DNA of 64,000 nt. Origin: Armigeres subalbatus (lineage: Eukaryota; Arthropoda; Insecta; Diptera; Culicidae). The DNA lies in contig NC_085139.1 in NCBI RefSeq assembly GCF_024139115.2, positions 257,179,679-257,243,678 of the forward strand, written 5' to 3'. Both the position numbers and the translations under genes were made by a program. This document shows, in pieces, positions 9,554-20,240 of this stretch (within the stretch, counting starts at the first letter, position 1; the number at the start of each line of letters is the position of its first letter). Below the pieces are notes generated by a model, which was given only the letters and a program-made list of their open reading frames with translations, had not been told where the DNA came from and did not search any database.

Positions 9554-11440
9554 CACTATGGTCCAGGATACAGATTTACGCGGAAAGATGCATTTTACTC
9601 CAAAACTATATTTTTTAGAAAAAAAACTGTTGTTCTACAAAATTGTTCGAAATAGTAAGGCCATCATTATGGTTCTACCAAAAAATAGAGTGGCCCATCA
9701 TTTAAAAAAAAAGTAACGAATTTTTTTTTTCTCGGAATATTGACATGTTATGTTCTCTAAAGTTGTAGCGTAGCTTATTCCAATCAATTTCGCTAAGAAA
9801 AATTTTCTGTAGCTCTTAAGTTGGCTGATTTAGAGCAATTTTACCTAATTGGATTAGGGTGTACCCTAAAAAACAGTATTTTTGATCTACTTTTTTTGTT
9901 TTAGATTTCTCGAAAAAGCCGTGTTCAGGTGACTTTTAGAGCTCAAAAAAATGCAACTTTTGTTGGGTAAATATGCTCAATATCTTTTTCCGATCAAAAG
10001 TTATAATCATTTTTCTGTCAAAATTACATTTTTTTCATAAGTTGATATCTCCGGTTAGGGCAGACCAAAAAAATGTATTTACACGGCATTTGAAAGAAAA
10101 ATTCATATTCTTTATTATGTCAAAAAATTGGAGATATGTTATTTTTTATCTCAAGTTTTATCATATTTACTTATTTCACATGTTTTCAAATAAATTGGTA
10201 TAACCCGACAACGGAAAAAGATACAGTTCTAATAGCAAAATACGCGTTTTGAAAAGCCCCAAAAGTCTTTGGAACATGACATTCGTGAGGAATAAAAACT
10301 AAAAAATCTACAGCTTTAAAACTTTTTATAAGTTTTATCATTATCATCGTATTGCAAGATTTTCGAGAAAAGATGCATCTTCGGTCTGAAGCATACTTTT
10401 AAGAAACAAAGTTTGTTGTACAAAGTTGTTCTGGATACTTGGGCCCCTATTATAGAGTTACCGAAAAATAGGGTTGAGCATTTTATAAAAATGTAAAATT
10501 TTCATTTTTTTTATTTTGTGGAATATTGACATAAAATGTTCTACAAAGTTGTAGCGCAGCTTTTTCCAATCAACTTTGCCATATAAACTTTTTATGTAGC
10601 TCTCAAGCTCACTTGTTTAGAGTAATTATACTTACCAGGATTATGGTGTCCCTTAAAAAACAATATTTATGATCTGCTCATTTCAATTTTTATTTTTCAC
10701 GGATGTCACCTTCTGAAGACTTCTGGGGATTTTCAAAACGCGTGTTTTGCTATAAGAATATCGTCTGTATCTTCTGCCGTTGTCGAGTTACATCAATTTA
10801 TTTGAAAAAACATGATTTTAGTAAAATTTGTTAAACTTGAGATAAAAAAATAACATATCCCCAATTTTTTGACATAATAAAGAATATGAGTTCCTCTTTC
10901 AGATGCCGTGCGAATATATTTTTTTGGTCTGCCCTAACCGGAGATATCAACTTATGAAAAAAATGTAATTTTGACAGAAAAACGATTATAACTTTTTATC
11001 GGAAAAAGATATTGACCATATTTACCAATAAAAAGTTGCATTTTTTGAGCTCTAAAAGTCACCTGAACTCGACTTTTTCAAAAAATCTAAAATAAAAAAA
11101 GTAGATAAAAAAAACTGTTTTGTTGAGGTACACCCTAATCCAATTAGGTAAAATTGCTTTAAATCAACCAACTCAAGAGCTACAGAAAAAGTTTTGAAAA
11201 ATAATTGATTGGAATAAGCTGCGCTACAACTTTGTAGAACATAACATGTCAATATTCTGAGAAATAGAAAAAATATCTTCTATTTTTTTTTTATATGATG
11301 GGCCACCCTGTTTTTTGATAGAACCATAATGATGGCCTTACTATTTCGAACAATTTTGTAGAACAACATTTTTTTCTAAAAAATATAGTTTTGGCGTAAA
11401 ATTCATCTTTCCGCGTAAATCTGTATCCTGGACCATAGTG
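9554..11440. mobile_element. Transib-like non-autonomous foldback element
   Basis: A 1887-bp element bounded by CACTATGGTCCAGGATACAG and its inverse, with a perfect 5-bp duplication CATTG at 9549-9553 and 11441-11445. CACWATG termini and 5-bp duplications are characteristic of Transib transposons, the relatives of RAG1. The arms are very long: about 740 bp on each side (9554-10290 and 10697-11440) match in inverted orientation. The central 400 bp includes a diverged direct copy (about 10430-10690) of part of the left arm (about 9625-9900). No transposase is present. It interrupts the zinc-binding region of the BEL integrase. Confidence 0.8.
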
Positions 11441-13741
11441 CATTGGTAGCAACTTCTAATGGCGCTGCGCACAGCTTTTCGACCATTTAATGGCCAAAAT
11501 TCGTCACGAACGACCGAAAGAGTCATCGCTTTTCCACCGTGTAGCAGCTTGAGGTGAACATGCGCCAGAAGAAGTTTCGTGAACGGTTGGAATCCAGGAA
11601 GAACCAGCTGGTGCTTCACGTCGTAAGGTGCGTCAACTAGCCGAAACCGACCACCAACACGAATCATGCCCTTGTCGTCCAGGAAAGGGCATAACAGGCG
11701 GAGAGATGATTTGGTCGATACCGTAAATCCTTTTTTCAAGCGTCGCAGATCATCGGGGAACGTTTCAGCTTGAGCAAGCTTTACCAAAGCCATTTTAGCA
11801 TTTTGTAACTCGGCAACGGTAAGTACATTACCGGAAATCCTCTGCTCTTTGCCACGGGAGTTGCGGTAAAAACGGAAACAGTACGCAACAACGTTGAGTA
11901 GAGTACGGTATGACGAAAACCGTACGAATATCGATTCGGGAAGGGCGATCTGGGTCGTCAGGATTGCATTTTTGTTCACCTCCAATTCCTCCACAGTAAA
12001 TTTGGTTTCTGGAAGTATTTGAACTTGCCACGTTGATTTATCTTCGCGTAGCCACTTAGGACCACGCTTCCACAGTTCGCTGTTGATCAACTCCTCTGCG
12101 AAAACTCCTCGGGATATCATGTCCGCAGGATTTTCCCTGCCGGAAACGTGTTGCCAACGGGAACCAACAGTTGTAGCTTGAATTTCGGAAATCCGGTTTG
12201 CTACGAACGTCTTCCATGTTCGCGGCGGAGCCTTCATCCACTGAAGTACAATCGTGGAGTCAGACCAGAAGAAACATCCTTCTATTTCCATTTCTAGGGA
12301 ACGGATGATTTTTACGTACAGTCGAGAAGTGAGCAGAGCGGCACAAAGCTCTAGCCGGGGGATGGTAAGTGGCTTGAGCGGGGCCACTATAGATTTCGAA
12401 GCTAGTAGACACACGTGTACGCGTTTATCAACAGTTTCGGAGAGAGCGTAAATGCACGCACCATAAGCGAGTTCGGATGCGTCCGCAAAGCAGTGCAACT
12501 CTGCAGAGAGAAAATCAGGAGCGAATGCACATCTTTCGATGCGAAAACTGGAAAGGGCGGGTAGTTGCTCGCAAAATTTATTCCACTTGCGCCCGAGATC
12601 CGGCGAAACTCCATCGTCCCAGCCTAAAGCCAAGAGCCAGAGGTTCTGCATTAATATTTTCGCAGAAACGACGACGGGAGAGATGACACCGAGTGGGTCG
12701 TAGAGCTGTGCAATAGCGGAGAGGATTGTTCGCTTAGTAGGTCGCTGATTCGGCACTGTAACGGCAACGTCAAATCGGAACACGTCTGCTTCGGGTTCCC
12801 AGCGTATGCCGAGAGTTTTGATGCTTTCTTCGGGGTCGAATTTCATCGAATGTTGGGTCCCGAGTAATTCGGGCGGTAAATCAGCCAAAACGGGAAGTGC
12901 GTTGGAGCACCATTTTCGGAAGCGGAATCCACCCTTTTGTAGAAGATTGGAAAGTTCACCTCGTAGCTGAATGGCTGCTTCGATGCTGTTGGCGCCTGCG
13001 ATAAGATCGTCCACGTAAACGTTCTTCTTAATGGCCGTGCTTGCGTTCGGGAACAGGATTCCCTCATCTTCGACGAGCTGTAACAGTGGCGAGGAACGAG
13101 GATGGAGCGAGAGCGAGGCCATATGTGACGGTGCCCAATTCATACGCTTGAATGGGCTCAGAAGCGTCGAAACGCCATAAAATCCTCTGCAACGAACGAT
13201 CTGCCGGATTCATCGAGATTTGGCGATACATCTTCTCGATATCAGCCACTTGTGCTATCGGAAACTTACGGAACCGGATACGCACCTCCGTGGTCGAGCT
13301 CGATTCCTTCACGATAGGATGGTGTGGTAGATAACACACCTTTGAAATGTTTTCCCCATCATCCTGCACAGGAGCCATGTGATCAAGCGCCACGTATTCT
13401 CGCAGAAAATCGTGGTACTGCGTCCTAATGTTATCGTCTTTAGCCAATTTTTGTTCCAGCCACTTGAACCTGCGGATGGCGGACGATTTGGATGCACCGA
13501 TCATTTGATCGTGCTCGGGATGTTTTGGCAAACGGACGACGTATCAACCGGTTGGGTCGCGACAAACAGTCCGGCGATAATAATCCTCGCACTCCTGCTC
13601 GTCGACAGAGTAGCTCGAACTATGCAATTCTTCGATTCGCCAAAATTGTTCCAATTGTTCCTCACGGTGGTAACTGTCGCCACATGACAAGTTACTGTAG
13701 GATGCCGGGGTTTTTCCTCGAATTTTCCTGCAACAATTCAA
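11441..13741 (-). pseudogene. BEL/Pao reverse transcriptase, RNase H and integrase zinc finger
   Basis: Reading on the minus strand from 13741: a linker, a TGA codon at about 13541 where relatives appear to have CGA, then the RT N-terminal region (CYLPHHPIVKE; MYRQISMNP). The RT palm is missing roughly 35-40 residues, because the strand jumps from STTEVRI to RFRKFPIAQ. A frameshift lies near 13085. The main frame (13143 to 11441) then shows VYVDDLIAG (the YxDD active site), the DPLGVISP block of the Pao family, RNase H segments LHCFADAS, IPRLELCAALL and FFWSDSTIVLQW, and the integrase zinc finger (LLHGG ... CYQC). The Transib-like element follows immediately. Confidence 0.9.
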
Positions 13742-13931
13742 TACGGGGTATCACAAGTCACCCTCCGTAGAACCAAAAACTCCATGGATTCGGCGTAGTC
13801 GGTGACAAGGGAACGGATTTCTGCGCGGATGTCGTGCTTGGCGTTCGTGACGATGCTGTCCACTCCAGCTATAGGCACGTTGACGACCTTGCGTGGAAGA
13901 TGGAGCAGTTGACACAGTCGTTCACTTATAG

Positions 13932-16041
13932 CAGCGGTTAGCAACCTTTCTCTTGAGAGGTACCCCTTCATGTGTGTGTATTCATTGAGGTACCCCCTAT
14001 TTTAATAACCGTAACTCATAAGATTATCTCATAGAGTGCTTTCGAACCTATTGAAAAGAGACTTTTGAGCTTCTTGAAATGAAGTTTCTGACCCTTTTGA
14101 AAGAATAATTCCGAGCCCCTCAAAAGGGAGTTTCCGAGGCTTTCAAAAGGAGGCTTCCAAGCCACATGAAAGGGATCATTCGAGCCTTTTGAAAGGAGGC
14201 TTTGAGGATCTTGAAATGACGTTGCTGAGCCGTTTGAAAGTTGACTTCTTGAAAGAAGAATTCCGAGCCACTCGAAAGGAAAATTCCGAGACACTTGAAA
14301 GGGGGCTTCTGAGCATCTTGAAACTGGGCTTCCGACCCCTTTGAAAAGCGGCTTCCGAGCCACTCGTGATGGTTGGCTAAAAGGATTCCGAGCCCCTCGA
14401 ATGGAGGATTCTGAGCCCCTTAAAAGGGGGCTTCCGAGCCTCATGAAAAAGGGTCTTTCCAGCCTCTTGAAATGAGGCTTTGGGCATCTTGAAATGACAT
14501 TTCTGAGCCTTTTCAATGCAGGCTTCTGAGCTTCTCGAAGGAAGAATTCCGAGCCCCTCTAAAGGAAGTTTTTGAGCCACTTGAAAATGGGTTTCCGAGC
14601 CCTTGAAAGTGAGCTTATGAGCCTCTTGAAAGAAGACTTTCGACCCTTTCATAAAGAAGCTTTCGAACCACTTGAAAGGGGCCTGACTGAAAGAAGAATT
14701 CCGAGCCCCTTCGAAAGGTGGTTTTCAGCCGTTGCTGAGCCTTTTGAAAATAGGCTTCCAAGCTCCTTGAACAAATTAACCCGAGCCCCTTTATTGGGTT
14801 TCTGAGCCACTTGATAGTAGGCTTCCGAGCCTCTTTAAAGGGGGCTTCTGGGTCTTTTGAAAGAGGGCTTCAAACCATCTGGAAAAAGGGGGATTGTGAC
14901 CCTCTTAAAAAAGGGCATCTGAGCCTCTTGAATGAGGGCTTCCTATCTGTTTTGAAAGGGGGCTTCCGAAAAGAGGCTTCCGAACCACTTCAAAGGGGGC
15001 TGACTGAAAGAAGAATTCGGTTTTCGAGTCTCTTGAAAGGAGGCATTGAGCATCTTAAAATAACGTTGCTTAGCCTTAGGCTTCCAAGCTTCTCCAAGGA
15101 AGAATTCCGAGCCCTTCGAAAGGAAGTTTACGAACCACTTGAAAGGGGGTTTCCGAGTCTCTTGAAAGTGGGCTTCTGAGCCCCTTGAAAAAGGGGCTTC
15201 TGAGCCTCCTGAAACTGGTTTTCCGACCATTTTTTAAATAGGCCTCCGAACCACTTGTGGGGATTGGCTGAAAGAATTTGGAGCCCCTCTTAAGGGGGGC
15301 CTCTTAAAAGGAGGCTTTCGAGCCTAATGAAAGGGGAAATTCGAGCCTTTTCAAATGACGATGCTGAGCCTTTTAAAAATAGGCTTCCAAGCTTCTCGAA
15401 GATAGAATTCGGACCCCCTTGAACTTGACCCCCGAGCTGGACCCCCCGAGCAACTTGAAAGGGTGCTTCCGACCCTTTCGAAAAGAGGCTTCCGACTCAC
15501 CTGAAAGGGGGCTGGCTGAAAGAAGAATTCTGAGCCCCTCAAAAGGAGGTTTCCAAGTCTCTTGAAGGAGTCTTGCAATGAGGCTTCTGAACCGCGTAGA
15601 AGAAGGCTTCCAACATTATTTTTTTTTATAAAAGTTTTAATCCTAAACTTCAAATTTAATATTTCAATTATTTTGCTTGGAAGGATGCTTTCGAACCGCG
15701 TAGATGAAGATTTACGAAGATGAAGATAAGCTACCAAGATTTCTTTTTGAAAAAAAGCCTTATGCCTCAAGGCTTCTGAACCTTCAATTTAATATTTTAG
15801 TTAAGAAGTATATAAGTAGATTGTTTTTGAAGATATATTTTAATTTACTAATTGCTATGCAAATTATGTTCAATTCAAAGTCTTGGAATATAAATTTATA
15901 CAATTATTAAAATTTTACCAATATTTTTTTTTTAAATTAGAACTGTAGTTCGTCCGCCATTACGCAATTTCGTCCGAGGTACCCCCTGGGGTCAGCGAAG
16001 GTACCCCCGGGGGTACATGTACCCCAGGTTGAGAACTGCTG
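13932..16041. mobile_element. hAT non-autonomous element filled with minisatellite
   Basis: A 2110-bp element with ends CAGCGGTTAGCAACCTTTCT and CAGCAGTTCTCAACCTGGGG (reverse-complemented) and a perfect 8-bp duplication ACTTATAG at 13924-13931 and 16042-16049. Ends starting CAG-x-GGTT and 8-bp duplications are typical of hAT transposons. Both sides carry GGTACCCC motifs next to the ends (AGAGGTACCCC; GGGGGTACATG). Most of the interior is a 23-24 bp tandem array; no transposase is visible. Confidence 0.88.
14040..15620. repeat. 23-24 bp array inside the hAT element
   Basis: Imperfect tandem units of about 23 bp built on CCGAGCCTCTTGAAAGGAGG and variants. Units differ by up to a third of positions, with local runs of closer similarity. 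The array ends in AT-rich sequence at about 15620-15950 before the right end of the element. Open frames over it are unit artefacts. Confidence 0.85.
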
Positions 16042-16159
16042 ACTTATAGCATTGGGCTGGGATCCAGTATCCAGCAGGGCGCGGGCGATATGTTCCTGAC
16101 CGTAGACGTCGACTACTATCAGGACTACCGTGGTTAACATTACGCTGGCGTTGGACGAT

Positions 16160-17215
16160 TTAACCGTTGATACAATCTCGTGTTGTTACGGGGGGCAAGC
16201 TGACCGAGCTATTTTCTGCGCATGCTTCGGGAACTAGTTTTTCCAACTCAAACGGTCCAGGGTGGATCATGGAATGATGTCGCTTCGAGCAGTGCTTGCA
16301 GTTGAATTTCAACCTACAGTTACGGGCGAAGTGGTCACTACGGAAACAATTGCTGCACAGCCTTTTGTCCGTTACCACCTTCAGCCTGCCTTTCGTGTCC
16401 ATGCCGTTGTACACAGCACAGTCGAAAATCGAATGTTTTTGCTTCTCGCACGCAGGACAGGTGAGAAACGATTTGAATGGAACTTAAACGGCGGCGTTCG
16501 AAGTCAAACGATGCGGGTTCTGCTTCTTCTGGGTGAATGACTGGCTAGGCGATTTTGAAGACAAATGCTGCGGGCGATTAATAGAGATAGTCTCCAATAT
16601 ACGAGCTCGTCTCTGCAGGAACACGACCATGTTGTCATACGTGGGTTGAGCCTCAGTTGCAACAGATTCCTCCCACGCGGTGAGAGAAGCATCATCCAGT
16701 TTGTCCTCCAGCAGTTCGATGAGGATGGAGCTAAACCGGTCCACTGGTTCACCTAGCTGTTCGAGAACCTTCGTATGGCGTTGAAATTCATCAACGATCT
16801 TGTGCAGGGCATCTACGTTGTGGTTCGGGATCTTGGGGTACTTCAACAGCGCTCGTATGTGCTTCTTGCGGAGGATAGCTTTGTTCGAGTATCGATTCAC
16901 CAGCATATCCCAGGCAACGGCGTAATTATTCGCTGTGATCGTGATCGATTGGACGAGATTGGAAGCTTCACCTTTCAAGGCCGCTCGAAGGTAGTGAAAC
17001 TTCTGGACATGGGATATCTCCGTGGACGAGTGGATCATCGACACAAACGTGTCGTGGAAGGTCAGCCAGTTGCTGAAATCTCCATCAAACTCCGGCAGCG
17101 ATATCGTAGGCAGCTTGACGTTGACGAGAGTGGATGGGGCGGCCGGCACAGCGGGGGCAACAACAGCAGCGGGAACATCCGGTACTGGCATTTTAGACGA
17201 TAATCCAGCCTTCAC
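16160..17215 (-). pseudogene. BEL/Pao Gag with nonsense codon
   Basis: From the ATG at 17215 (or 17191) the frame encodes a 243-residue BEL-type Gag: a Pro/Ala-rich start, then KLPTISLPEFDGDFSNWLTF and helices typical of the BEL Gag domain (DUF1759 family). A TAA at 16484-16486 stops it, but the same frame continues beyond with CPACEKQKHSIFDC and a zinc knuckle CSNCFRSDHFARNC (C-x2-C-x4-H-x4-C), then CKHCSKRHHSMIH. A one-base shift near 16160 separates it from the protease frame. Confidence 0.88.
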
Positions 17216-17996
17216 ACGCAGGCAGGGACAGAAAAAGTCAGTTCAACTACACTCAAACAGCTGACATCCAACACACAATCAAGTTGCTAGTCCTTCCCGA
17301 ATTTGAATGTGCGAATGAATAGGACGGCATGTGCACGAACAGCAGCAAGCGTCGACTCTCGGTGTCAGCGTTGTTTTGTGCGGTGTCAAAATGAATCTTC
17401 AGCTTGGCACATTGATATTCAATTTGAAATCTCAAAATATGAATATCATTTCATACTGCGGTGTATGGTTTCATCTTTTTGAAGTCAGATTCCTGAAATA
17501 TATGCATCTGTTTAATATATAAAATAAAATATTCATAATTTATCGGTGCAAATTAACAGGAATACAAAATATTCATTTCAGCCCCGGTAGATATTCATTT
17601 TTTGCGCTCGATTATCAATCGGCTATTGAAAATCGGGCGGTAAATTTGGTATGAAAGTTTGACAGCATGCTGCGAGATGTTCGTGCCTGCATCGCCGAGC
17701 GTCTGATCAAAACAAACACGAATCTATGACGAAGCTGCCTACTGAGCATCGATGCAACTGATAGTAAAACGAAGATTTCCGTCCTTGCACGCAGGTACAT
17801 TTCTTCTACTTGGCCACGCAGCTCCAAATTCTTCTGGACGAACTCATCAGTGCTCCTCGTACCTCCTACCTCTGGGGGCTTTGTATTTATAAAAATAATG
17901 GGAACGAACGGCTACTTCCAGTCAATAGCAAGCGACGGGCAATACCGTTGAGGTTATATTGTACACGTGGTGTTGTTGGGACGGGAAGAACAGGAT
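17216..17996 (-). other. BEL/Pao 5' leader region
   Basis: Non-coding stretch between the Gag start and the primer-binding-like site on the minus strand. It includes AT-rich parts and short open frames without domains. It is longer than a typical leader, so an unrecognised insertion is possible. Confidence 0.4.
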
Positions 17997-18014
17997 CTTG
18001 GTCACGGCACCAAA
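17997..18014 (-). promoter_or_regulatory. primer-binding site and LTR edge of the BEL element
   Basis: On the minus strand the sequence is TTTGGTGCCGTGACCAAG, matching the TGGTGCCGTGACC-type primer-binding sites of BEL elements. It directly follows TAGTCAACA, which fits an LTR ending in CA. The 5' LTR therefore starts at 18015 and extends right; its far end is not resolved. Confidence 0.55.
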
Positions 18015-19090
18015 TGTTGACTAACGGATCGAGCTACCACCGGATCGGGTAGCGGATTGGCTTCACGGAAACTTCGGGGTCGGGCACGGCACAATTCGGA
18101 GGACACAAACTCCTCCAAACCGTAAAAAAAAACGCAAACTAACGATCGGACGACTGGCAGTAAAAAACACTGTGCGATCACTTTCGCTTTCAGTTGGCTA
18201 ATGAGTCTTGTCTATTGTATTGATAAGAGATACAGCAGTTGGTGGCACGGTAGAGGCGATCGTACCTAGCAGCTTGCAGAATTAGACGAGCGTACAAAAA
18301 AAGTGCGTTCCATTTGGAACTGCATCATAATTCGAGAGATGTAGCATTAAAAGATTTAATTAAATTAATAACTCAAAATGTGATAACTATCAAGTTGTGT
18401 GACCCCTTCTTGGTCTATGTTTGTCTTTAAAGTAATTCTTTTGGTTGTCATGGGCTCCGTAATGGACGCAGTTATTGAGCCTTAAACACTTTTTGTGGCT
18501 CCATCTTGGTACAGTAATATCCCGATTTTATCATTCCTAGTGAATTCTGGGGTGATGAAATAGAAAATGTGACAAAATTGGAACAATTTTAATTTTCAAT
18601 TTTTTGTTTGTTTCGCAAATATGAATCAGTTTATGCCTTGGAAAGGCAAAATACGTGAACGGAACCCGTAATTTCTTGTCGAAAATTTCTTGTCGAATGT
18701 ACCGTATTTATATCAGGTTGAAAACCAACTAGTTATTGGTGTAAGCCTAGAAGTATTACTCCATAAATTTCTAGGATGGCCATTTGACTGGCCCAGGATA
18801 CAAAACGTCGTCGAATTCTTCGGGGCATTCCCCAGGATTTTGCCATTGGGTAAGAAAATCAATTTTCTGAAAATTTCAGCTTGATCGTGTATTGCAAAAG
18901 CTGGCGCAATTGATTTGAAGTTAATATGAGGATTTCAGCCGAAATATATGGGAAAATACACCTCTGTTACTATTTCGTACTGAAAATTGGATGGAAGAGC
19001 CCGAATGAGCCCAGATTTGCCCCGTAGAAACCGACGATTTTTTTTCTCCCCATGCCAGGCTAGGCTGGGCTAGTCTAATGGCCATTAGCA
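18015..19090. other. probable BEL 5' LTR remnant and unassigned sequence
   Basis: The segment begins TGTTGACTAACGG (plus strand), the inverse of an LTR 3' end. A match CGTAATGG-x(3)-CAGTTATTGA occurs at about 18460 and, slightly altered, near 7135, possibly marking the two LTRs, but order and spacing of other shared words differ. Nothing else is recognised up to the tandem repeat at 19.1 kb. Confidence 0.35.
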
Positions 19091-19091
19091 T

Positions 19092-19790
19092 ATGCCATAG
19101 ACGCATTCAATTCTATGTACCACAAAAGGGTTTACCACTTTCAAAACAAGCCGAAAGATTTTATATTACGCGGGTAGATCTTAAGGCCCTTTTCCAGGGT
19201 TTCCTTGGATGATCATGAACCTATGCAATGTACGCATTCTATTCTATGTACCACAAAGGGGTTGAACCACTTTTGAAACAAGCCGAAAGAGCACTGGTTA
19301 CGCGTGTAGATCTAAAGACCCTTTCCAGAGTTTTTTTTGGATTACCATGAGCCTATGCAATGTACGCATTCTATTCTATGTACCACAAAGGGGTTGTACC
19401 ACTTTCAAAGCAAGCCGAAAGATGTTTGAATACGCGTGTAGATCTTAAGGCCCTTTCCAGGGTTTCATTGGATGACCATGAACCTATGCAATGTACGCAT
19501 TCTATTCTATGTACCACAAAGGGGTTGTACCACTTTCAAAGCAAGCCGAAAGATGTTTGAATACGCGTGTAGATCTTAAGGCCCTTTCCAGGGTTTCATT
19601 GGATGACCATGAACCTATGCAATGTACGCATTCTATTCTATGTACCACAAAGGGGTTGTACCACTTTTGAAACAAGCCGAAAGATTTAAGATTACGCGTG
19701 TAGATCTTAAGGCCTATTCCAGGGTTTTTTTTTCAGGGCCAGGGATGACCGTGAACCTATGCAATGGTTGCGTTCTATTCAATGTATCAC
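19092..19790. repeat. 131-132 bp tandem repeat, about 5.3 copies
   Basis: Copies start at about 19092, 19222, 19353, 19485, 19616 and 19759 (the last partial). Each contains CGCATTCTATTCTATGTACC, an AAGCCGAAAGA word and ACGCGTGTAGATCTTAAGGC. The third and fourth copies are nearly identical; the outer ones have drifted. The unit is non-coding. Confidence 0.92.
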
Positions 19791-20060
19791 AAAACACAGA
19801 TTCAAGCTCCAGGAGGTTCTTGTAAAACTTTAAATACTTGAAAACGATGATGAACGTCTTACTGTGCGTTATCAAGGATCTGCACCACTTATGACTTGTT
19901 GATTTCTTGGCGCACCAAGAACATCTTAAGGCCTCAGCACTCAAACAATTGGACGACCATGATAACGGAAACAATTTGGACGACCCTAATACCGAAATTA
20001 GTAAAAGACACATCTTTAGACTAAAATTGAGTTAAATATCAAAATTTTGTTTACCTAAAC
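19791..20060. other. spacer, nothing recognised
   Basis: AT-rich sequence without clear coding or repeat structure. Confidence 0.3.
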
Positions 20061-20240
20061 GATTGCAGACTTTTTTTACGCTCCAAATTCCAAATAGCGC
20101 TCCCTCTTTTTACGCTCAAAATTCCAAATAACGCTCCCTCTTTTTACGCCCTAAATTCAAAATAACGCTCCCTCTTTTTACGCTCTGATTCAATTTACGC
20201 TCCCCCGTTTTGAGCGCAAAAAGAAGTTTTGCAGTACTGG
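20061..20240. repeat. second TTTTTACGCTCC foldback repeat
   Basis: Same 37-bp unit and orientation as the copy at 5632-5792. The right end, reverse-complemented, reads AGTACTGCAAAACTTCTTTT, close to the left end of the first copy (TACTGTAAAACCTCTTTTTA). Confidence 0.55.

Larger units (their letters stand above)
13738..16140 (-). pseudogene. BEL/Pao protease region, split by a hAT element
   Basis: The upstream part (16140 to 16042) reads ARALLDTGSQPNAIS, containing the retroviral-type aspartic protease motif LLDTGSQ. The downstream part (13931 to 13738) reads ISERLCQLLHLPRK and continues to RRVTCDTPY, a region found in BEL proteases. A 2110-bp hAT element lies between them, and its 8-bp duplication accounts for the repeated AIS residues. 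Confidence 0.85.
7240..18300 (-). mobile_element. decayed BEL/Pao LTR retrotransposon carrying nested transposons
   Basis: Gag, protease, reverse transcriptase, RNase H and integrase segments follow in order on the minus strand from about 17.2 kb down to 7.2 kb. A primer-binding-like site lies at 17997-18014. The copy is dead: it has at least two nonsense codons, frameshifts, an RT deletion and four inserted elements (7557-9195, 9198-9369, 9554-11440, 13932-16041). Integrase homology stops abruptly near 7245, so the 3' part is lost. LTR boundaries could not be fixed; the right limit is approximate. Removing the insertions leaves roughly 5 kb, short of a complete element. Confidence 0.85.

Noticed and set aside
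14016..15230. Frames of 90-166 codons with Gly/Ser/Phe/Lys repeats
   Set aside because: They coincide with the 23-bp array inside the hAT element.
7130..18480. Paired LTRs defined by the CGTAATGG-x(3)-CAGTTATTGA match near 7.13 and 18.46 kb
   Set aside because: The neighbouring shared words occur in a different order at the two sites, so a true LTR pair could not be demonstrated.
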